NCBI GenBank assembly: GCA_963847515.1
Contig: CAWKAA010000005.1
Location: 930,001-994,000 of the forward strand
DNA length: 64,000 nucleotides
Direction of reading: 5' to 3'
Source: QHXW01 sp963847515
GTDB lineage: Bacteria > Acidobacteriota > Terriglobia > Bryobacterales > Bryobacteraceae
Shown piece after piece: positions 36,166-46,068 of the stretch; within the stretch, counting starts at the first letter, position 1; every line of letters begins with the position of its first letter. Both the position numbers and the translations under genes were made by a program. The notes beneath the pieces were generated by a model, which had not been told where the DNA came from, made no database searches, and worked only from the letters and a program-made list of their open reading frames with translations.

Positions 36166-37502
36166 TCATGCCCGGTGAGCCGCAGCGAGCGCCTGGTCGA
36201 GATCCCAAACAATGTCTTCGATCTCCTCGATTCCCACCGAGAGCCGCACCAGATCGTTGGTCACGCCGGCCGTCACCTTTTCTTCGTCGCTCAATTGCTG
36301 GTGCGTAGTCGAGGCAGGATGGATCACCAGGCTCTTCGCGTCTCCTACGTTCGCCAGGTGCGAAAAGAGTTTCAGGGAATCGATGAAGCGGCGGCCGGCT
36401 TCCAGGCCGCCGCGAATCCCAAAGGTAAGGATGGCGCCCGCGCCCAGCGGCAGATACTTCTGCGCCAGCGTGTAATACGGGCTCGAAGGCAGACCCGGAT
36501 AATTCACCCATGCTCACGAGAGGATGCCGGCCCAGATGTTCCGCCACGGCGAGTCGCGTTGCGCGAGTGCCGATCCATGCGTAGATTGAGCGTCTCGAGT
36601 CCCTGCAGGAACAGGAACGAGTTGAACGGGCTCAAGGCCGGGCCGAAATCGCGCAGGCCTTCAACGCGCGCTTTGATGATGTAGGCAATGTCGCCGAACG
36701 TCTCGTGAAAGCGGATGCCGTGGTATCCCTTGCTGGGCTCGAGCAGTTGCGGGAAGTCGCCACAGTCCCAGGGAAACTTGCCGCTGTCCACCAGAACGCC
36801 GCCAATCGAGGTGCCATGGCCGCCGATGAATTTTGTCGCCGAATGCACCACGATATCCGCGCCATGTTCGATGGGACGGCAGAGGTAGGGAGACGCGAAG
36901 GTATTGTCGATCACCAGAGGGATGTTCGCTTCGTGCGCGATTTTGGCTACCGCTTCGATATCCAGAACGTTGATGCGAGGATTGCCGATTGTCTCGCCGT
37001 AGAGCAGCTTGGTCCGCGGTGTAATCGCGCGGCGGAAATTCTCGGGATTTTCTGGATCGACGAACGTGGTGTTGATGCCGATCTTGCGGAAGCTGACGTC
37101 GAACTGCGTGTACGTGCCGCCGTACAGCGTGCTGGCCGAAACGATTTCGTCTCCCGCCTGGCACAAGCTCGTGATCGCGATCAGTTGCGCGGCCTGCCCG
37201 CTGGCCAAACCCAGTGCTCCCACGCCGCGTTCCAGAGACGCCATGCGCTCCTCAAACACCGCGGTGGTCGGATTCATGATGCGGGTATAGATGTTGCCGA
37301 AGCGCTGCAAATTGAAAAGCGCAGCCGCGTGCTCGGTGTCCTCGAAAACGTAGGACGTGGTTTGATAGATCGGTACGGCCCGCGCCCCAGTGGCTGGGTC
37401 CGGCTTTTGGCCTGCGTGAAGCGCGCGGGTGGCGAATCCGAATACGCGATCTTCAGCGGACCCGTCGGGGGACGTCGTTGGCGTTGAGGTTACGTCGGAC
37501 AT
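36166..37502 (-). CDS. metY: O-acetylhomoserine aminocarboxypropyltransferase (sulfhydrylase), two single-base insertions
   Basis: The first frame (37502 to about 36555) has FATRALHAGQKPDPATGARA, VPIYQTTSYVFED, MNPTTAVFEERMASLE, LASGQAAQLIAITSL, VIDNTFASPYLCRP and the PLP Lys in HSATKFIGGHGTSIGG. It resumes at about 36510 as VNYPGLPSSPYYTLAQKYLP and ends ESIG-like VGIEEIEDIVWDLDQAL. Between them EHLGRHPLVS sits in a third frame: removing an extra A near 36551 and another near 36513 restores one 444-aa protein. It makes homocysteine or methionine precursors from O-acetylhomoserine and sulphide. No SAM riboswitch is evident upstream. Confidence 0.9.
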
Positions 37503-37577
37503 GAAATGGCTCCCGGTAAAATTAGGCGTTCGCGCCCGCTTTAGTGACTTGTCGCAAACGCTCCCGTTGGTCTTGCT

Positions 37578-37599
37578 GAGCCGCGACCGGAGGAAGCGG
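37578..37599 (+). repeat. Interspersed short repeat, GAGCCGCGACC...GGAAGCGG family, copy 2
   Basis: GAGCCGCGACCGGAGGAAGCGG matches the elements at 2003-2026 and 50375-50398. It lies in the 187-base gap upstream of metY, where no gene or riboswitch is seen. Confidence 0.6.
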
Positions 37600-37689
37600 T
37601 ACGAACGTTCTGGCCGCGACAGGCCACTAGGAGATTCTACGACAATCCGTAGTCTGGAACTTCACGGTTAGAGAGCCGCTTACTCATTG

Positions 37690-38802
37690 CTATGACCCTT
37701 TGCTACTCAACTGCGCGTTGATGTGCGTTCCCTCGCGCAGTTCATCGCTGGCACGGCGTACGATCACGTCTCCCGATTCGAGCGGTCCGAACACCTCAAC
37801 CAGTTCGCCATTGGACTGGCCCCGGCTCACATTGACCCATTCGGCAATGCCATCGCGAACGCGAATCACGAAGGTTCGCTCGGTGGTTGTCACGATGCTG
37901 GTGGGCGGAACGAGAAGCGATGGTTTCGGCCGTCGCACGGGCCAGCGCACCGTTGGGTACATACCCGGAGCCAGCCGTCCTCCTGCATTGGCCACGTCCA
38001 TCTCGACCGCCATCGAGCGCGTCTTCGAATCGATGGAGTGGGCGACGCGCGCGATTGGACCGGAGAACGTTTCACCCGGATATGCCGGCACCGTGAAGGT
38101 AACGGTCGCACCGGGTTCGATACCCGACACATCCGCTTCCGGCACCGCCACCACCAGCCGCAAGCGCGAATTCTGTTCGAGCTGGAACATGGGTGGCGAC
38201 GCGGCGCCAGGACCTACCAGCGCACCGGGATGAATATTACGCTCGGTGATGACGCCGGAAAATGGCGCCGTGACTTTCAAGTAAGCTTCCATGTCTTTGA
38301 GCGCCTCGACCGCAGCGCTCGCGGCTTTGGCCGATTCTTCAAACGTGCGCACCTGCGCCTGCGCGGCATCCATAGCCTTCTGCGCGATCAGGAGATCGTT
38401 TCCGGCCACTACGCCTGGCGTTTGCGACGCGGCTTTGAGCTTGTCGTAGGTGCCCTGGGCCGAAACCACTTTCGCTTCCGCCTCCGCGCGTTGGGATTCG
38501 ATCGACTGCACTTTGGCCTCTGCTTCGGCGCGCTGCGACTTCAGCTCGGGTGCGACCAACGTGGCCAGCATCTGCCCTTCCTTGACCACCGAGCCGCGGT
38601 CCACGTTCACGCGCTCGACGAACCCGGTGACCTTGGCACGCACCGCAACACTTTGGTACGGCATAAACTCGCCGGGCAAGTCCGCCTTGCGTTCAGATTT
38701 CTTCGAGATCACCTTGACCGCATCCACGGTCTGCGCCGGAAGACTGCAAGCCACAAGAAAAGCGGCGACGAGCCTGGCCGGTGACGCTCTATGCGGGTTC
38801 AT
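37690..38802 (-). CDS. RND efflux periplasmic adaptor (HlyD/AcrA family)
   Basis: The protein is 370 aa from the ATG at 38802 (MNPHRASPARLVAAFLVACS), with a signal peptide ending near LPAQ. The lipoyl half-motifs (FMPYQSVAVRAKVTGFVERV, VDRGSVVKEGQMLATLVAPE), a long Ala/Glu/Lys/Gln coiled-coil hairpin (about 80-165) and the beta-barrel domain (LKVTAPFSGVITERNIHPGA ...) are in order. It bridges the RND pump and TolC-type channel. The start lies inside the last 14 bases of the pump gene, so they are coupled. Confidence 0.93.
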   Translation of the reverse strand: MNPHRASPARLVAAFLVACSLPAQTVDAVKVISKKSERKADLPGEFMPYQSVAVRAKVTGFVERVNVDRGSVVKEGQMLATLVAPELKSQRAEAEAKVQSIESQRAEAEAKVVSAQGTYDKLKAASQTPGVVAGNDLLIAQKAMDAAQAQVRTFEESAKAASAAVEALKDMEAYLKVTAPFSGVITERNIHPGALVGPGAASPPMFQLEQNSRLRLVVAVPEADVSGIEPGATVTFTVPAYPGETFSGPIARVAHSIDSKTRSMAVEMDVANAGGRLAPGMYPTVRWPVRRPKPSLLVPPTSIVTTTERTFVIRVRDGIAEWVNVSRGQSNGELVEVFGPLESGDVIVRRASDELREGTHINAQLSSKGS

Positions 38803-41800
38803 AGTACCTGCTCGATGGATCATTGGGATCGAGCGACGCTGACTCGGCGTGCGCACGTTTCTGCAGGATCGCATACACCGCCGGAAGCACGGTCAAAGTG
38901 GCAATCGTCGCGACCGCAAGCCCGCCGATGACAGCCCGCCCGAGAGGCGCCGTCTGCCCGCGCTCGCCCGACGCCAGCGCCATAGGAATCATACCGGCGA
39001 TCATCGCCGTCGCGGTCATCAGGATCGCCCGCAAGCGGCTGCTGCCGCCTTCCACAGCCGCGTCGGTGACGTTCGCGCCTTCGCGCCGCGCCGACTCCGC
39101 AAACGTGACCAGCAAAATGGCGTTCGCGACCGAAATTCCGATGGCCATGATGGCGCCCATGAAAGATTGCACATTGAGCGTGGTGCCGGTGATCAGCAAC
39201 ATGAGGAGCACGCCGCAGATAACTGCCGGGACCGCCGAAACAACGACGAGCGTCAGCCGGAAAGACTGAAAATTCGCCGCCAGCAACAGAAAGATAACAA
39301 CTACAGAAAGCAAAAGACCATTCCGCAGACCAGTGAACGTCTCCTCAAACGGCGGCACTTGCCCGCGCACATTCATTAACACACCACGCGGCGGTGCGCC
39401 CGCGCGCGCGATGGCCGCCCGTACCTCAGTCGCGACTTTACCCAGGGGCTCGCCATGCATATTCGCCGTAAGCCCGACCACGCGCTGCATGTCGTAGCGA
39501 TCCACTTCTCCCAGCGTGGTTCCGAAGTCGACCGTCGCCACGTCGCTCACCAGCGGACGCGAGAATTCACGCGCCGCGCCATCGTGATTCATCACCGGCA
39601 CATTCCCGATATCCTCGCGCGACGCGATTTTGTCTTGAGGAATCTCGAGCTGGATCTGGAATGCGTTGCCGCTTCTTGGATCGCGCCAGTAATTGGGATC
39701 GGTGAAGCGGCTCGAAGAGGTCGCCGCCACCAGTGATTTCGCCACGTCCGCCATGGTCACGCCGAACTGGCCGGCGCGGTCGCGATCCACCGTGACATTC
39801 AGGCTGGGATAATCCAGCGGCTGCGCATACTGCAGGTCGCGCAGCGCCGGAATCTTCGCCAGCTCGAGCCGGACCTTTTGCGCAAAGTCGCGATTGGCGG
39901 CAAGATTCGGCCCCTGCACGTCTACCTCAATGGGCGTGGGCGAACCGAAGCTCATTACCTGAGTGATAATGTCTCCCGCTTCGAATGAGAACGCCGCATC
40001 GGGCAGGGCCTCGTGCAGTTTCGCCCGCAGTTCTTCCTGTAATACAGCGCCGCGTTTCGTCGTACCGGGTTTGAGTGCGACGCGCAGCACGGCCTCGTGC
40101 TGCCCGCTGGTGAACAGAAAGATGGTGTTCACAGGATAGCTGGCCGGCTGCACGCCAATATAGCCCGTGGTGATGTCCACGTTTTGCGGACCCACGTCGT
40201 TCTTGATCACATCCACGGCCTTGAGCGCCATCACTTCGGTGCGCTCGACGCGCGTTCCCGTGGGCGCGCGCATGCGCAACTGGAACTGCGGGGTATCGAT
40301 GGCCGGAAAGACCTCGGTCCCGATCAGCGGATAGAGCACGAAAAGAAGGGCCGCCGAAACCACTGCGTACGCGCCCAGCACCGGCCAGCGGAATCGGAGC
40401 ACCACGCCGAGATAGCCTGCATACGCAGACCGCAGCCGTCCAAACAGGCCGCCACGTTCATCGTGCGAGCTGCGGATAATCCAGGTAGACATAACCGGCA
40501 CCAATGTGCTCGACAGCAAGTAGGACGAGATCATAGCGAGGCCCACCGCTAGCGACAGCGGCACAAACAATTGCCGGCCCACGCCGATCATGAAGAACGA
40601 CGGCGCGAAAACGGAAAGCACGCATAGCATGGCAAGCAGCCGCGGAATTGCGGTTTTCCGGCACGCATCCAGCACCGCGCGCGGCCGAGAAACTCCGGCG
40701 CTGAGGTGCGCATGAATGTTATCCACCTCCACCGTGGCCTCATCGACCAGTACTCCCACGGCCAGCGCCAGTCCGCCCAGCGTCATGATGTTGATGGTCT
40801 GGCCCGCCGCCCACAGCCATACAACTGCCGAGAGCAGCGCAAACGGAATCGTGGTCATCACAATGAACGAGCTGCGCCAGTCACGCAAAAACAGAATGAC
40901 CGTGAGACCCGTCAACACCGCTCCCAATAATCCTTCGCTAACCAGTGCGCGAATAGCGCTCAACACGTAACCCGACTGGTCGAACACCAGGTCAATCTTG
41001 ACGTCCTCGGGCGCAACCGCGCGCATCCGCGGCAAAGCTTCGCGTACGCTTCGAATCACCGACAATGTCGAGGCGTCCGCGCGCTTGGTCACGGGAATGT
41101 AGACCGTGCGCCGGCCGTTTACGTGCGCGTAACCGACGATGATGTCGGTTGAGTCTTGAATCGTGCCGATGTCGCGCAGATACACCGTAGGGCCGCTGCC
41201 CTTGCGAATGGGTGTGTCCAGCAGTTCCTCAATGTTGGCGCCCAGCGCCGCGTTGGTGGTGGCAATGCGGATGAGATCTCCAGTGCGCACGTTGCCTGAG
41301 GGCATTACGGTGGAAGCCTGGTTTATCGCGGTGATGGCTTCTTCGGGCGAGATGCGGTACGCGCGCATGCGCTCCGGGTCCACCTGAATCACAATGGTGC
41401 GCTGGTTCCCGCCGAACGGAGGCGGCGCCGACACTCCGGGCAGCGTCGCGAAGATCGGACGCACCTGGTTGAGTGCGATGTTTTGCATCTCGCCAGGACT
41501 GCGGTTGGCGCTTGTAAACACCAGTTGCGCCACCGGCACGCTGCCCGCGTCGTAGCGCACAATGAATGGTGGCACCGCGCCCGGCGGCATAAAAGCGCGC
41601 GCGCGATTCACGTAGCCCACCACCTCCGCCATCGCCTGGCTCATGTCCGTGCCCTCGTGGAACGCCAGCTTCATCAACGCTACACCCTGAATACTTTTGG
41701 ATTCCACGTGCTCGATCCCGGTGATGTAGAGGAAATGATACTCGTAGTAATACGTGAGGTACCCTTCCATCTGCGAAGGATCCATGCCGCTGTAAGGCTG

Positions 41801-41944
41801 GGCCACGAAAATAGCCGGTGCGCCCAACTTGGGGAAAATGTCCACCGGCATCCGGCGCACGGCCAGAATCGAAAACAATGCAATCGAAAGGACGGCCACC
41901 AGAATCGTGACCGGCCGCCGCATTGCCGTGAGAACCAGCCACAT
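38789..41944 (-). CDS. RND family efflux permease (AcrB/CusA-like)
   Basis: The 1051-aa protein has the RND form: TM1 at residues 10-30, a large periplasmic loop (about 35-330), TM2-6 with LGGLALAVGVLVDEATVEVD (about 395-414), a second loop (about 560-850) and TM8-12 (GVLLMLLITGTTLNVQSFMG, AIGISVANAILLVTFAESAR). TM4 has a single D-E pair rather than the D-D of AcrB. It exports hydrophobic or cationic compounds with proton energy; the substrate cannot be told. It sits between TolC and adaptor genes. Confidence 0.95.
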   Translation of the reverse strand: MWLVLTAMRRPVTILVAVLSIALFSILAVRRMPVDIFPKLGAPAIFVAQPYSGMDPSQMEGYLTYYYEYHFLYITGIEHVESKSIQGVALMKLAFHEGTDMSQAMAEVVGYVNRARAFMPPGAVPPFIVRYDAGSVPVAQLVFTSANRSPGEMQNIALNQVRPIFATLPGVSAPPPFGGNQRTIVIQVDPERMRAYRISPEEAITAINQASTVMPSGNVRTGDLIRIATTNAALGANIEELLDTPIRKGSGPTVYLRDIGTIQDSTDIIVGYAHVNGRRTVYIPVTKRADASTLSVIRSVREALPRMRAVAPEDVKIDLVFDQSGYVLSAIRALVSEGLLGAVLTGLTVILFLRDWRSSFIVMTTIPFALLSAVVWLWAAGQTINIMTLGGLALAVGVLVDEATVEVDNIHAHLSAGVSRPRAVLDACRKTAIPRLLAMLCVLSVFAPSFFMIGVGRQLFVPLSLAVGLAMISSYLLSSTLVPVMSTWIIRSSHDERGGLFGRLRSAYAGYLGVVLRFRWPVLGAYAVVSAALLFVLYPLIGTEVFPAIDTPQFQLRMRAPTGTRVERTEVMALKAVDVIKNDVGPQNVDITTGYIGVQPASYPVNTIFLFTSGQHEAVLRVALKPGTTKRGAVLQEELRAKLHEALPDAAFSFEAGDIITQVMSFGSPTPIEVDVQGPNLAANRDFAQKVRLELAKIPALRDLQYAQPLDYPSLNVTVDRDRAGQFGVTMADVAKSLVAATSSSRFTDPNYWRDPRSGNAFQIQLEIPQDKIASREDIGNVPVMNHDGAAREFSRPLVSDVATVDFGTTLGEVDRYDMQRVVGLTANMHGEPLGKVATEVRAAIARAGAPPRGVLMNVRGQVPPFEETFTGLRNGLLLSVVVIFLLLAANFQSFRLTLVVVSAVPAVICGVLLMLLITGTTLNVQSFMGAIMAIGISVANAILLVTFAESARREGANVTDAAVEGGSSRLRAILMTATAMIAGMIPMALASGERGQTAPLGRAVIGGLAVATIATLTVLPAVYAILQKRAHAESASLDPNDPSSRYYEPA

Positions 41945-41948
41945 AAAA

Positions 41949-43322
41949 TTACCTTGCGCGCCTCACTTCTTCCAGATAGGGCGCGAGATCCCCCTCGGCC
42001 ACCGCAACAGCCAACATGGCGCGCCAAACGCTCAAGCGAGCGAGCGCGTCATCTATTTCAGCTTGTGTGAGAATGCGCTGTGCTTCCGCCACCTCCACAA
42101 TCGTGCCGAGGCCAGCTTTGTAGCGCGCTGCGGCCTGCTGCTCGGTGGCGCGCGCGGCTTCCAATTGGATCGGCGTGTTCTGCGCCACCCGCCGTGCGCC
42201 CGCGAGCGTCGCGTTAGCCTTCTCCATCTCGCCGTTGAGATTTTGGATGACTTCGTCGTAACGCGCGGCCTCCGCCAGCTCGTGATAGTGCTCCACCTCC
42301 TTGCGCGCGCGAATCGACGGCAGATCGAACGCAGGAAACGTCACGTTCATCCCCACCGCCCAGTTCTGGATGTTGGGCCCGAGGCCGCTTGCCGCGCCTC
42401 CAGTTGCGCCTAACGCATCAATGCCTGTACCGCGCGCGTAGCCTGTGCCTTCCAGATTGAAACGCGGAAAATACGAGCGGTCGAGGGCTTTCTCCCGAGC
42501 CTTCACTTCTTCGATCGCCGCATTCTGCGCTATGGCCACCGGATGCCGCGCTGTTTCCAATGCCCGCGCCGGCACGTCGCGCGGAGGTTTCAACAGCGCG
42601 CCCGGCTCAATCGCAATGGTTCCGGCCGCTATGCCCAACACCTGGCCCAGCGCCGCACGGGCAATTTCCACTGACTCCTCCGCCTGGATCGATTGTGTCT
42701 CTGCAAGCGCCAGCTCGGCGCGCGTGCGTGAGGCGTCTGCTCCGGGCCGCAGCTCGTTTTTAGCCAGTGTCTCTACCACCTGATCGAGCACCTTCGCGCG
42801 CTCCACTCCCGCTTGCGCCGCCAGCACCGTCTGCTCCGCTGCCGCGATGGTCAGATACGCGTCCGCCGCCGCAGTACCCGCTTGCAGACGCGTCACCGCT
42901 ACTTGGGCGTTGGCAACGTCACGAGTCGAATGCGCTAGACCGACGTTGGCCCGCCGCAAACCGAAATCAAACGGCTCCCACGACACCAGCACTCCCAGCG
43001 CGCTTCCCCAAACGGTATCGAGCGAGTTGGTCCGCAGCACCGGGCCGGAGATAGGCGAAATGATCGAGGGCGACAGCATCATCCCGAAAACGTTGTTGTG
43101 CGTGGCACGATTCACCTGCCCCATGAAATCCGCCCGTGGCAGGTAGCTGGTGCGCGCCAGATTGATGCCCGCGTCGGCGGCCGAAACCTGCTGCAGCGAC
43201 GCCCGCACCCCGGGATACTTCGTCATGGCCTGTTCCACTGCCTGATCCAGCGTGAGCTGTGCACGCACCGCGCTGTTAAGGAAAATCAAACTGGCAACCG
43301 TCGCGAAACGCGAAATGTGCAT
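41949..43322 (-). CDS. Outer-membrane efflux channel, TolC family
   Basis: The 457-aa protein has a signal peptide (about 1-21) and the TolC repeat: LTLDQAVEQAMTKYPGVRAS, long coiled-coil helices (KVLDQVVETLAKNELRPGAD ... TQSIQAEESVEIARAAL), strand FNLEGTGYARGTG, and a second repeat ending VEVAEAQRILTQAEIDDALA. It forms the exit duct for the RND pump. It begins 12 bases after padR ends and stops four bases before the pump ATG, so one operon. Confidence 0.94.
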   Translation of the reverse strand: MHISRFATVASLIFLNSAVRAQLTLDQAVEQAMTKYPGVRASLQQVSAADAGINLARTSYLPRADFMGQVNRATHNNVFGMMLSPSIISPISGPVLRTNSLDTVWGSALGVLVSWEPFDFGLRRANVGLAHSTRDVANAQVAVTRLQAGTAAADAYLTIAAAEQTVLAAQAGVERAKVLDQVVETLAKNELRPGADASRTRAELALAETQSIQAEESVEIARAALGQVLGIAAGTIAIEPGALLKPPRDVPARALETARHPVAIAQNAAIEEVKAREKALDRSYFPRFNLEGTGYARGTGIDALGATGGAASGLGPNIQNWAVGMNVTFPAFDLPSIRARKEVEHYHELAEAARYDEVIQNLNGEMEKANATLAGARRVAQNTPIQLEAARATEQQAAARYKAGLGTIVEVAEAQRILTQAEIDDALARLSVWRAMLAVAVAEGDLAPYLEEVRRAR

Positions 43323-43333
43323 GGGCTTAGCCG

Positions 43334-43660
43334 CTATTTGCCTTCGATCAGTTCTCGAAACAATTCCCGTACTTTTCCTTTCGCGGCCGCCAGCGCCTTT
43401 CGTCCAAGCGGCGTCGCACGATAGACCTTGCGCAGCGACCTGCCCTTTCGCTGCACCGTCGGGCGCAGGTACCCCTTTTTTTCCAGCCCATGCAACAGGG
43501 GATAGAGGCTGCCTGGACTGATCCGGTAACCATGACGCGCCAGCTCGTCGATCATGCCGAGGCCGAAAATCGGCTCGTGCACGGCGTGGTGCAGGACATG
43601 CAGCCGCAGCAGTCCCGAGTAAAGATCCCGGTCATCGTTCTCGAACTTCGATTTCGCCAT
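43334..43660 (-). CDS. PadR-family transcriptional regulator
   Basis: The 108-aa protein has the winged helix GMIDELARHGYRISPGSLYPLL and HGLEKKGYLRPTVQRKG with the following YRATPLGRKALAAAKGKV. Size and motifs fit the compact PadR subfamily. It is first in the efflux operon and probably represses it until a ligand binds; PadR-type regulators often do this. A strong promoter lies just upstream. Confidence 0.93.
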   Translation of the reverse strand: MAKSKFENDDRDLYSGLLRLHVLHHAVHEPIFGLGMIDELARHGYRISPGSLYPLLHGLEKKGYLRPTVQRKGRSLRKVYRATPLGRKALAAAKGKVRELFRELIEGK

Positions 43661-43674
43661 TCGATTACGAAGTT

Positions 43675-43704
43675 AGTATATAGAGAAAACCACCTTGTCG
43701 TCAA
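43675..43704 (-). promoter_or_regulatory. Sigma70-type promoter of the padR-tolC-RND operon
   Basis: On the minus strand TTGACG (43699-43704) and TATACT (43675-43680) are 18 bases apart. The predicted transcript starts about 8 bases before the padR ATG at 43660, so the mRNA would be nearly leaderless. TATATAC around the -10 resembles half of a PadR operator. Confidence 0.6.
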
Positions 43705-43724
43705 TTGCGCGTCGATGGCAGGTT

Positions 43725-44921
43725 TCAGCGGAGTTCAACTCGACGGCCGGGCAGCGTAGCACAGTAAATCGCGGTCCCAGCCGCGCCCAGCGCCGTGGCG
43801 CTCCAGAAATTCACGCTCGGGCCGAAATGCCACAGCCACGCGCCCAGCAGCGAGCCGAAGCTCACGAACGTATCGCGAATCAGGTAATACGCGCCGATCG
43901 TGCGCCCCCGCATTTCCGGACGCGCGTAGCCTACGATCAGCGCCTTGCGCGGAGAATCGCCGAACTCCTTGAGACCGCGAATCACAAACGCCACCACCAG
44001 CAGCGCGAAACTGTGCGCGAACACTAGCGACAGAGGAAAAATAGTGAAGAAGAAAAACGTGGTGATCACGAATGGCTCCCTGCCGTAGCGGTCCGCGAGA
44101 GCCGCCACCGGCACGTAGCAGGCCGAGGCTACGATTACCTCAATAGCCGTAAGCACGCCTACTTTGGTCGCGCTGATGCCCACGTCATCCATGGCATAGA
44201 TCACTACCCACGCGTACGGAATCCGCTCGCAGAAGCGCACCAGAATATCGCTGAACAGCAGCCGGCGCAGTGGAGGGTCGAAGCTCCGCACAACGGCCAG
44301 GAAGCTCGTCGACGTATGCTCGATGCCGGCCGGATCGTCCTGAATCCGCCGCTGCACCAAGAGGGCCGCCAGACCCAACACGATGGAGATCACCAGACCG
44401 GCCCGCACGCCGCTCAGTATTCCGTAGCGGTCGATCAGCATCCCTCCGGCCAGAGGACCAATCACAATGGGCAGCCGCTTGATCAGCGACTGTACTCCGA
44501 TTCCCATGGTGTGCTTAGCCGCTGAGAGATTCGATGCCACCAGCGAAAACATCGCGGGTAGTGAGAACGAGCTCCACGCTAGGAACAGAAACGTCCCTCC
44601 GATCACCGCCGGCCATCGCGGGACTAGAAGGACCAGCAGATATCCTGCAATGGAAATGCCGGTGAATGCCACCAGCCCCTTGCGGTGCCCCCATCGATCC
44701 ACCACGGCTCCGCCCGGATACGCGTACACCGCTCCCAGCAGCGTTTTCAAGCCGTCGTATAAGCCGATGACGAGCGCGGCAGCGCCCAGCGATTCCAGAT
44801 ACTTTGGAACGAAGCGCATCCACGTCTCTTCGCCCGCGCCAATCGCTACAATCGCGATGAGCATCAAAACCAGGTTGCGCTTCAGGCCGAAAAACTCGCG
44901 AAGGCCGCGTGTCGCTTCCAT
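43725..44921 (-). CDS. Major facilitator superfamily transporter
   Basis: The 398-aa protein has about 12 hydrophobic segments. LREFFGLKRNLVLMLIAIVA opens TM1, and VYAYPGGAVVDRWGHRKGLV is the loop 2-3 signature (G-x3-D-R-x-G-x-R/K). A second half follows from PLRRLLFSDILVRFCERIPY with ALADRYGREPFVITTFFFFT. It resembles multidrug-type MFS carriers; the substrate is unknown. It is in the same direction as, but separate from, the FHA gene 70 bases upstream. Confidence 0.9.
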   Translation of the reverse strand: MEATRGLREFFGLKRNLVLMLIAIVAIGAGEETWMRFVPKYLESLGAAALVIGLYDGLKTLLGAVYAYPGGAVVDRWGHRKGLVAFTGISIAGYLLVLLVPRWPAVIGGTFLFLAWSSFSLPAMFSLVASNLSAAKHTMGIGVQSLIKRLPIVIGPLAGGMLIDRYGILSGVRAGLVISIVLGLAALLVQRRIQDDPAGIEHTSTSFLAVVRSFDPPLRRLLFSDILVRFCERIPYAWVVIYAMDDVGISATKVGVLTAIEVIVASACYVPVAALADRYGREPFVITTFFFFTIFPLSLVFAHSFALLVVAFVIRGLKEFGDSPRKALIVGYARPEMRGRTIGAYYLIRDTFVSFGSLLGAWLWHFGPSVNFWSATALGAAGTAIYCATLPGRRVELR

Positions 44922-44991
44922 TCTCTAATGATCTACTGAAACTTCTTAAAATAGGAGAAGCAACTCGCTCGCGACAGTAGCGAAACCTGAG

Positions 44992-45996
44992 TCAGCCTGC
45001 GTGTGCCTGCACCTGCGCGGACGGTTCCGCAAGCGACACCTGCGCTGTGATCAGCCGGTCGGCGCCGGGCGAAAAGGCCAGCATCATATCCGACCGGTCC
45101 GACTCCACCAGGTACGAGTCTACCGGCCCAAAGATTGCCCTTAGCTCTTGCGGCTCGCACGTGGGCAAGAATGCTCGCATAACGCGCGGATCGTAGAAGC
45201 GGAAGTGAAGGGGCTCCTGATCTTTGGTCTTCATCAGGAGAAAACTGCGGAAGTGCTCGAGAAGATCCTCGAACGGCGACGGGCTGGTGCAGAAGATGCC
45301 CCAGCTTTTTCCCCAGCCGGAACGCAGGAGGTTCTCGAGAAAAGTCTGCGTGTCCGCGCCCACACCCGGCGAGCTGGCTTGCACCAACTCCACAAGAATA
45401 GGATTGTGCGCGGTTGGTGGATCGGCCGCTTCGACTTCGAACAAGGCCTGGTACCGCAGACGCGACGATTGCAGCAGGTCTGCCATGCCTTCACGCGCCG
45501 CGTCAATCACCGTGAAAAGGGCAGTCCCGTGATGGGTCAGGATATGCAATGCGCGTTTCCGCTCGTCGGTGAGTGGGCCGGACGGTTCTTGCGGTATCGG
45601 TTCGAATCCCGGTGCATACATGCGTGCCGTGCGTTCCACCGGAGAGAATTGCGCAGCCGAAAGCGGTGCCAGCTCGGGCGGTACAGTGGCCTGTTCTTGA
45701 TCCGCTGGCTGGACTAGAAAGATCGTCTCGCCCGCTGCAATCTGGTCGCCTTCCTGGACCCCTGCCTGCTCGATCTTCGCTCCGTTGATGAAAGTGCCGT
45801 TGGAACTTCCCAAATCGCGAATCCGGCATCCCTGCTCATCACAGGTCACCTCGAAGTGCGCCCCCGACAGATAAGTATCGTTCGGGAAGGCATGCTCGGA
45901 ACGGTCGGTCCGGCCCACGCGAAACACCTGTCCCGTGCCGGCCTGAATCTGCCGGCCAACATACGGTCCCTGGATTACCAAAAGTGTCACAGACAT
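44992..45996 (-). CDS. FHA-domain protein with DUF4123 (type VI effector adaptor) domain
   Basis: The 334-aa protein has an FHA domain (about 1-98) with the phosphothreonine-binding pattern GRTDRSEH, SGAHFEV and DLGSSNGTFING. After a linker, residues about 165-300 form a DUF4123-like domain (LFTVIDAAREGMADLLQ, YQALFEVE, EDLLEHFRSFLLM, HFRFYDPRVMRAFLPTCEP). DUF4123 proteins load effectors onto the type VI spike in other bacteria. No other T6SS gene is in the window. It lies 72 bases after a Ser/Thr kinase gene on the same strand, so the kinase may create its phosphothreonine ligand. Confidence 0.85.
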   Translation of the reverse strand: MSVTLLVIQGPYVGRQIQAGTGQVFRVGRTDRSEHAFPNDTYLSGAHFEVTCDEQGCRIRDLGSSNGTFINGAKIEQAGVQEGDQIAAGETIFLVQPADQEQATVPPELAPLSAAQFSPVERTARMYAPGFEPIPQEPSGPLTDERKRALHILTHHGTALFTVIDAAREGMADLLQSSRLRYQALFEVEAADPPTAHNPILVELVQASSPGVGADTQTFLENLLRSGWGKSWGIFCTSPSPFEDLLEHFRSFLLMKTKDQEPLHFRFYDPRVMRAFLPTCEPQELRAIFGPVDSYLVESDRSDMMLAFSPGADRLITAQVSLAEPSAQVQAHAG

Positions 45997-46068
45997 GTCG
46001 TTGTCACTACCACGCGATTACGCTACCACAGCACGTTCAACGTCGCCAGGGGTTTTCGTACTACTCGT

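Noticed and set aside
37503..37689. SAM riboswitch upstream of metY
   Set aside because: I looked for paired helices with conserved SAM-I/II/IV cores on the minus strand and saw none; only an interspersed repeat is there.
37723..38784. Long plus-strand frame opposite the HlyD adaptor (353 codons)
   Set aside because: Antisense to a clear adaptor gene within a conserved operon; translation shows no domain.
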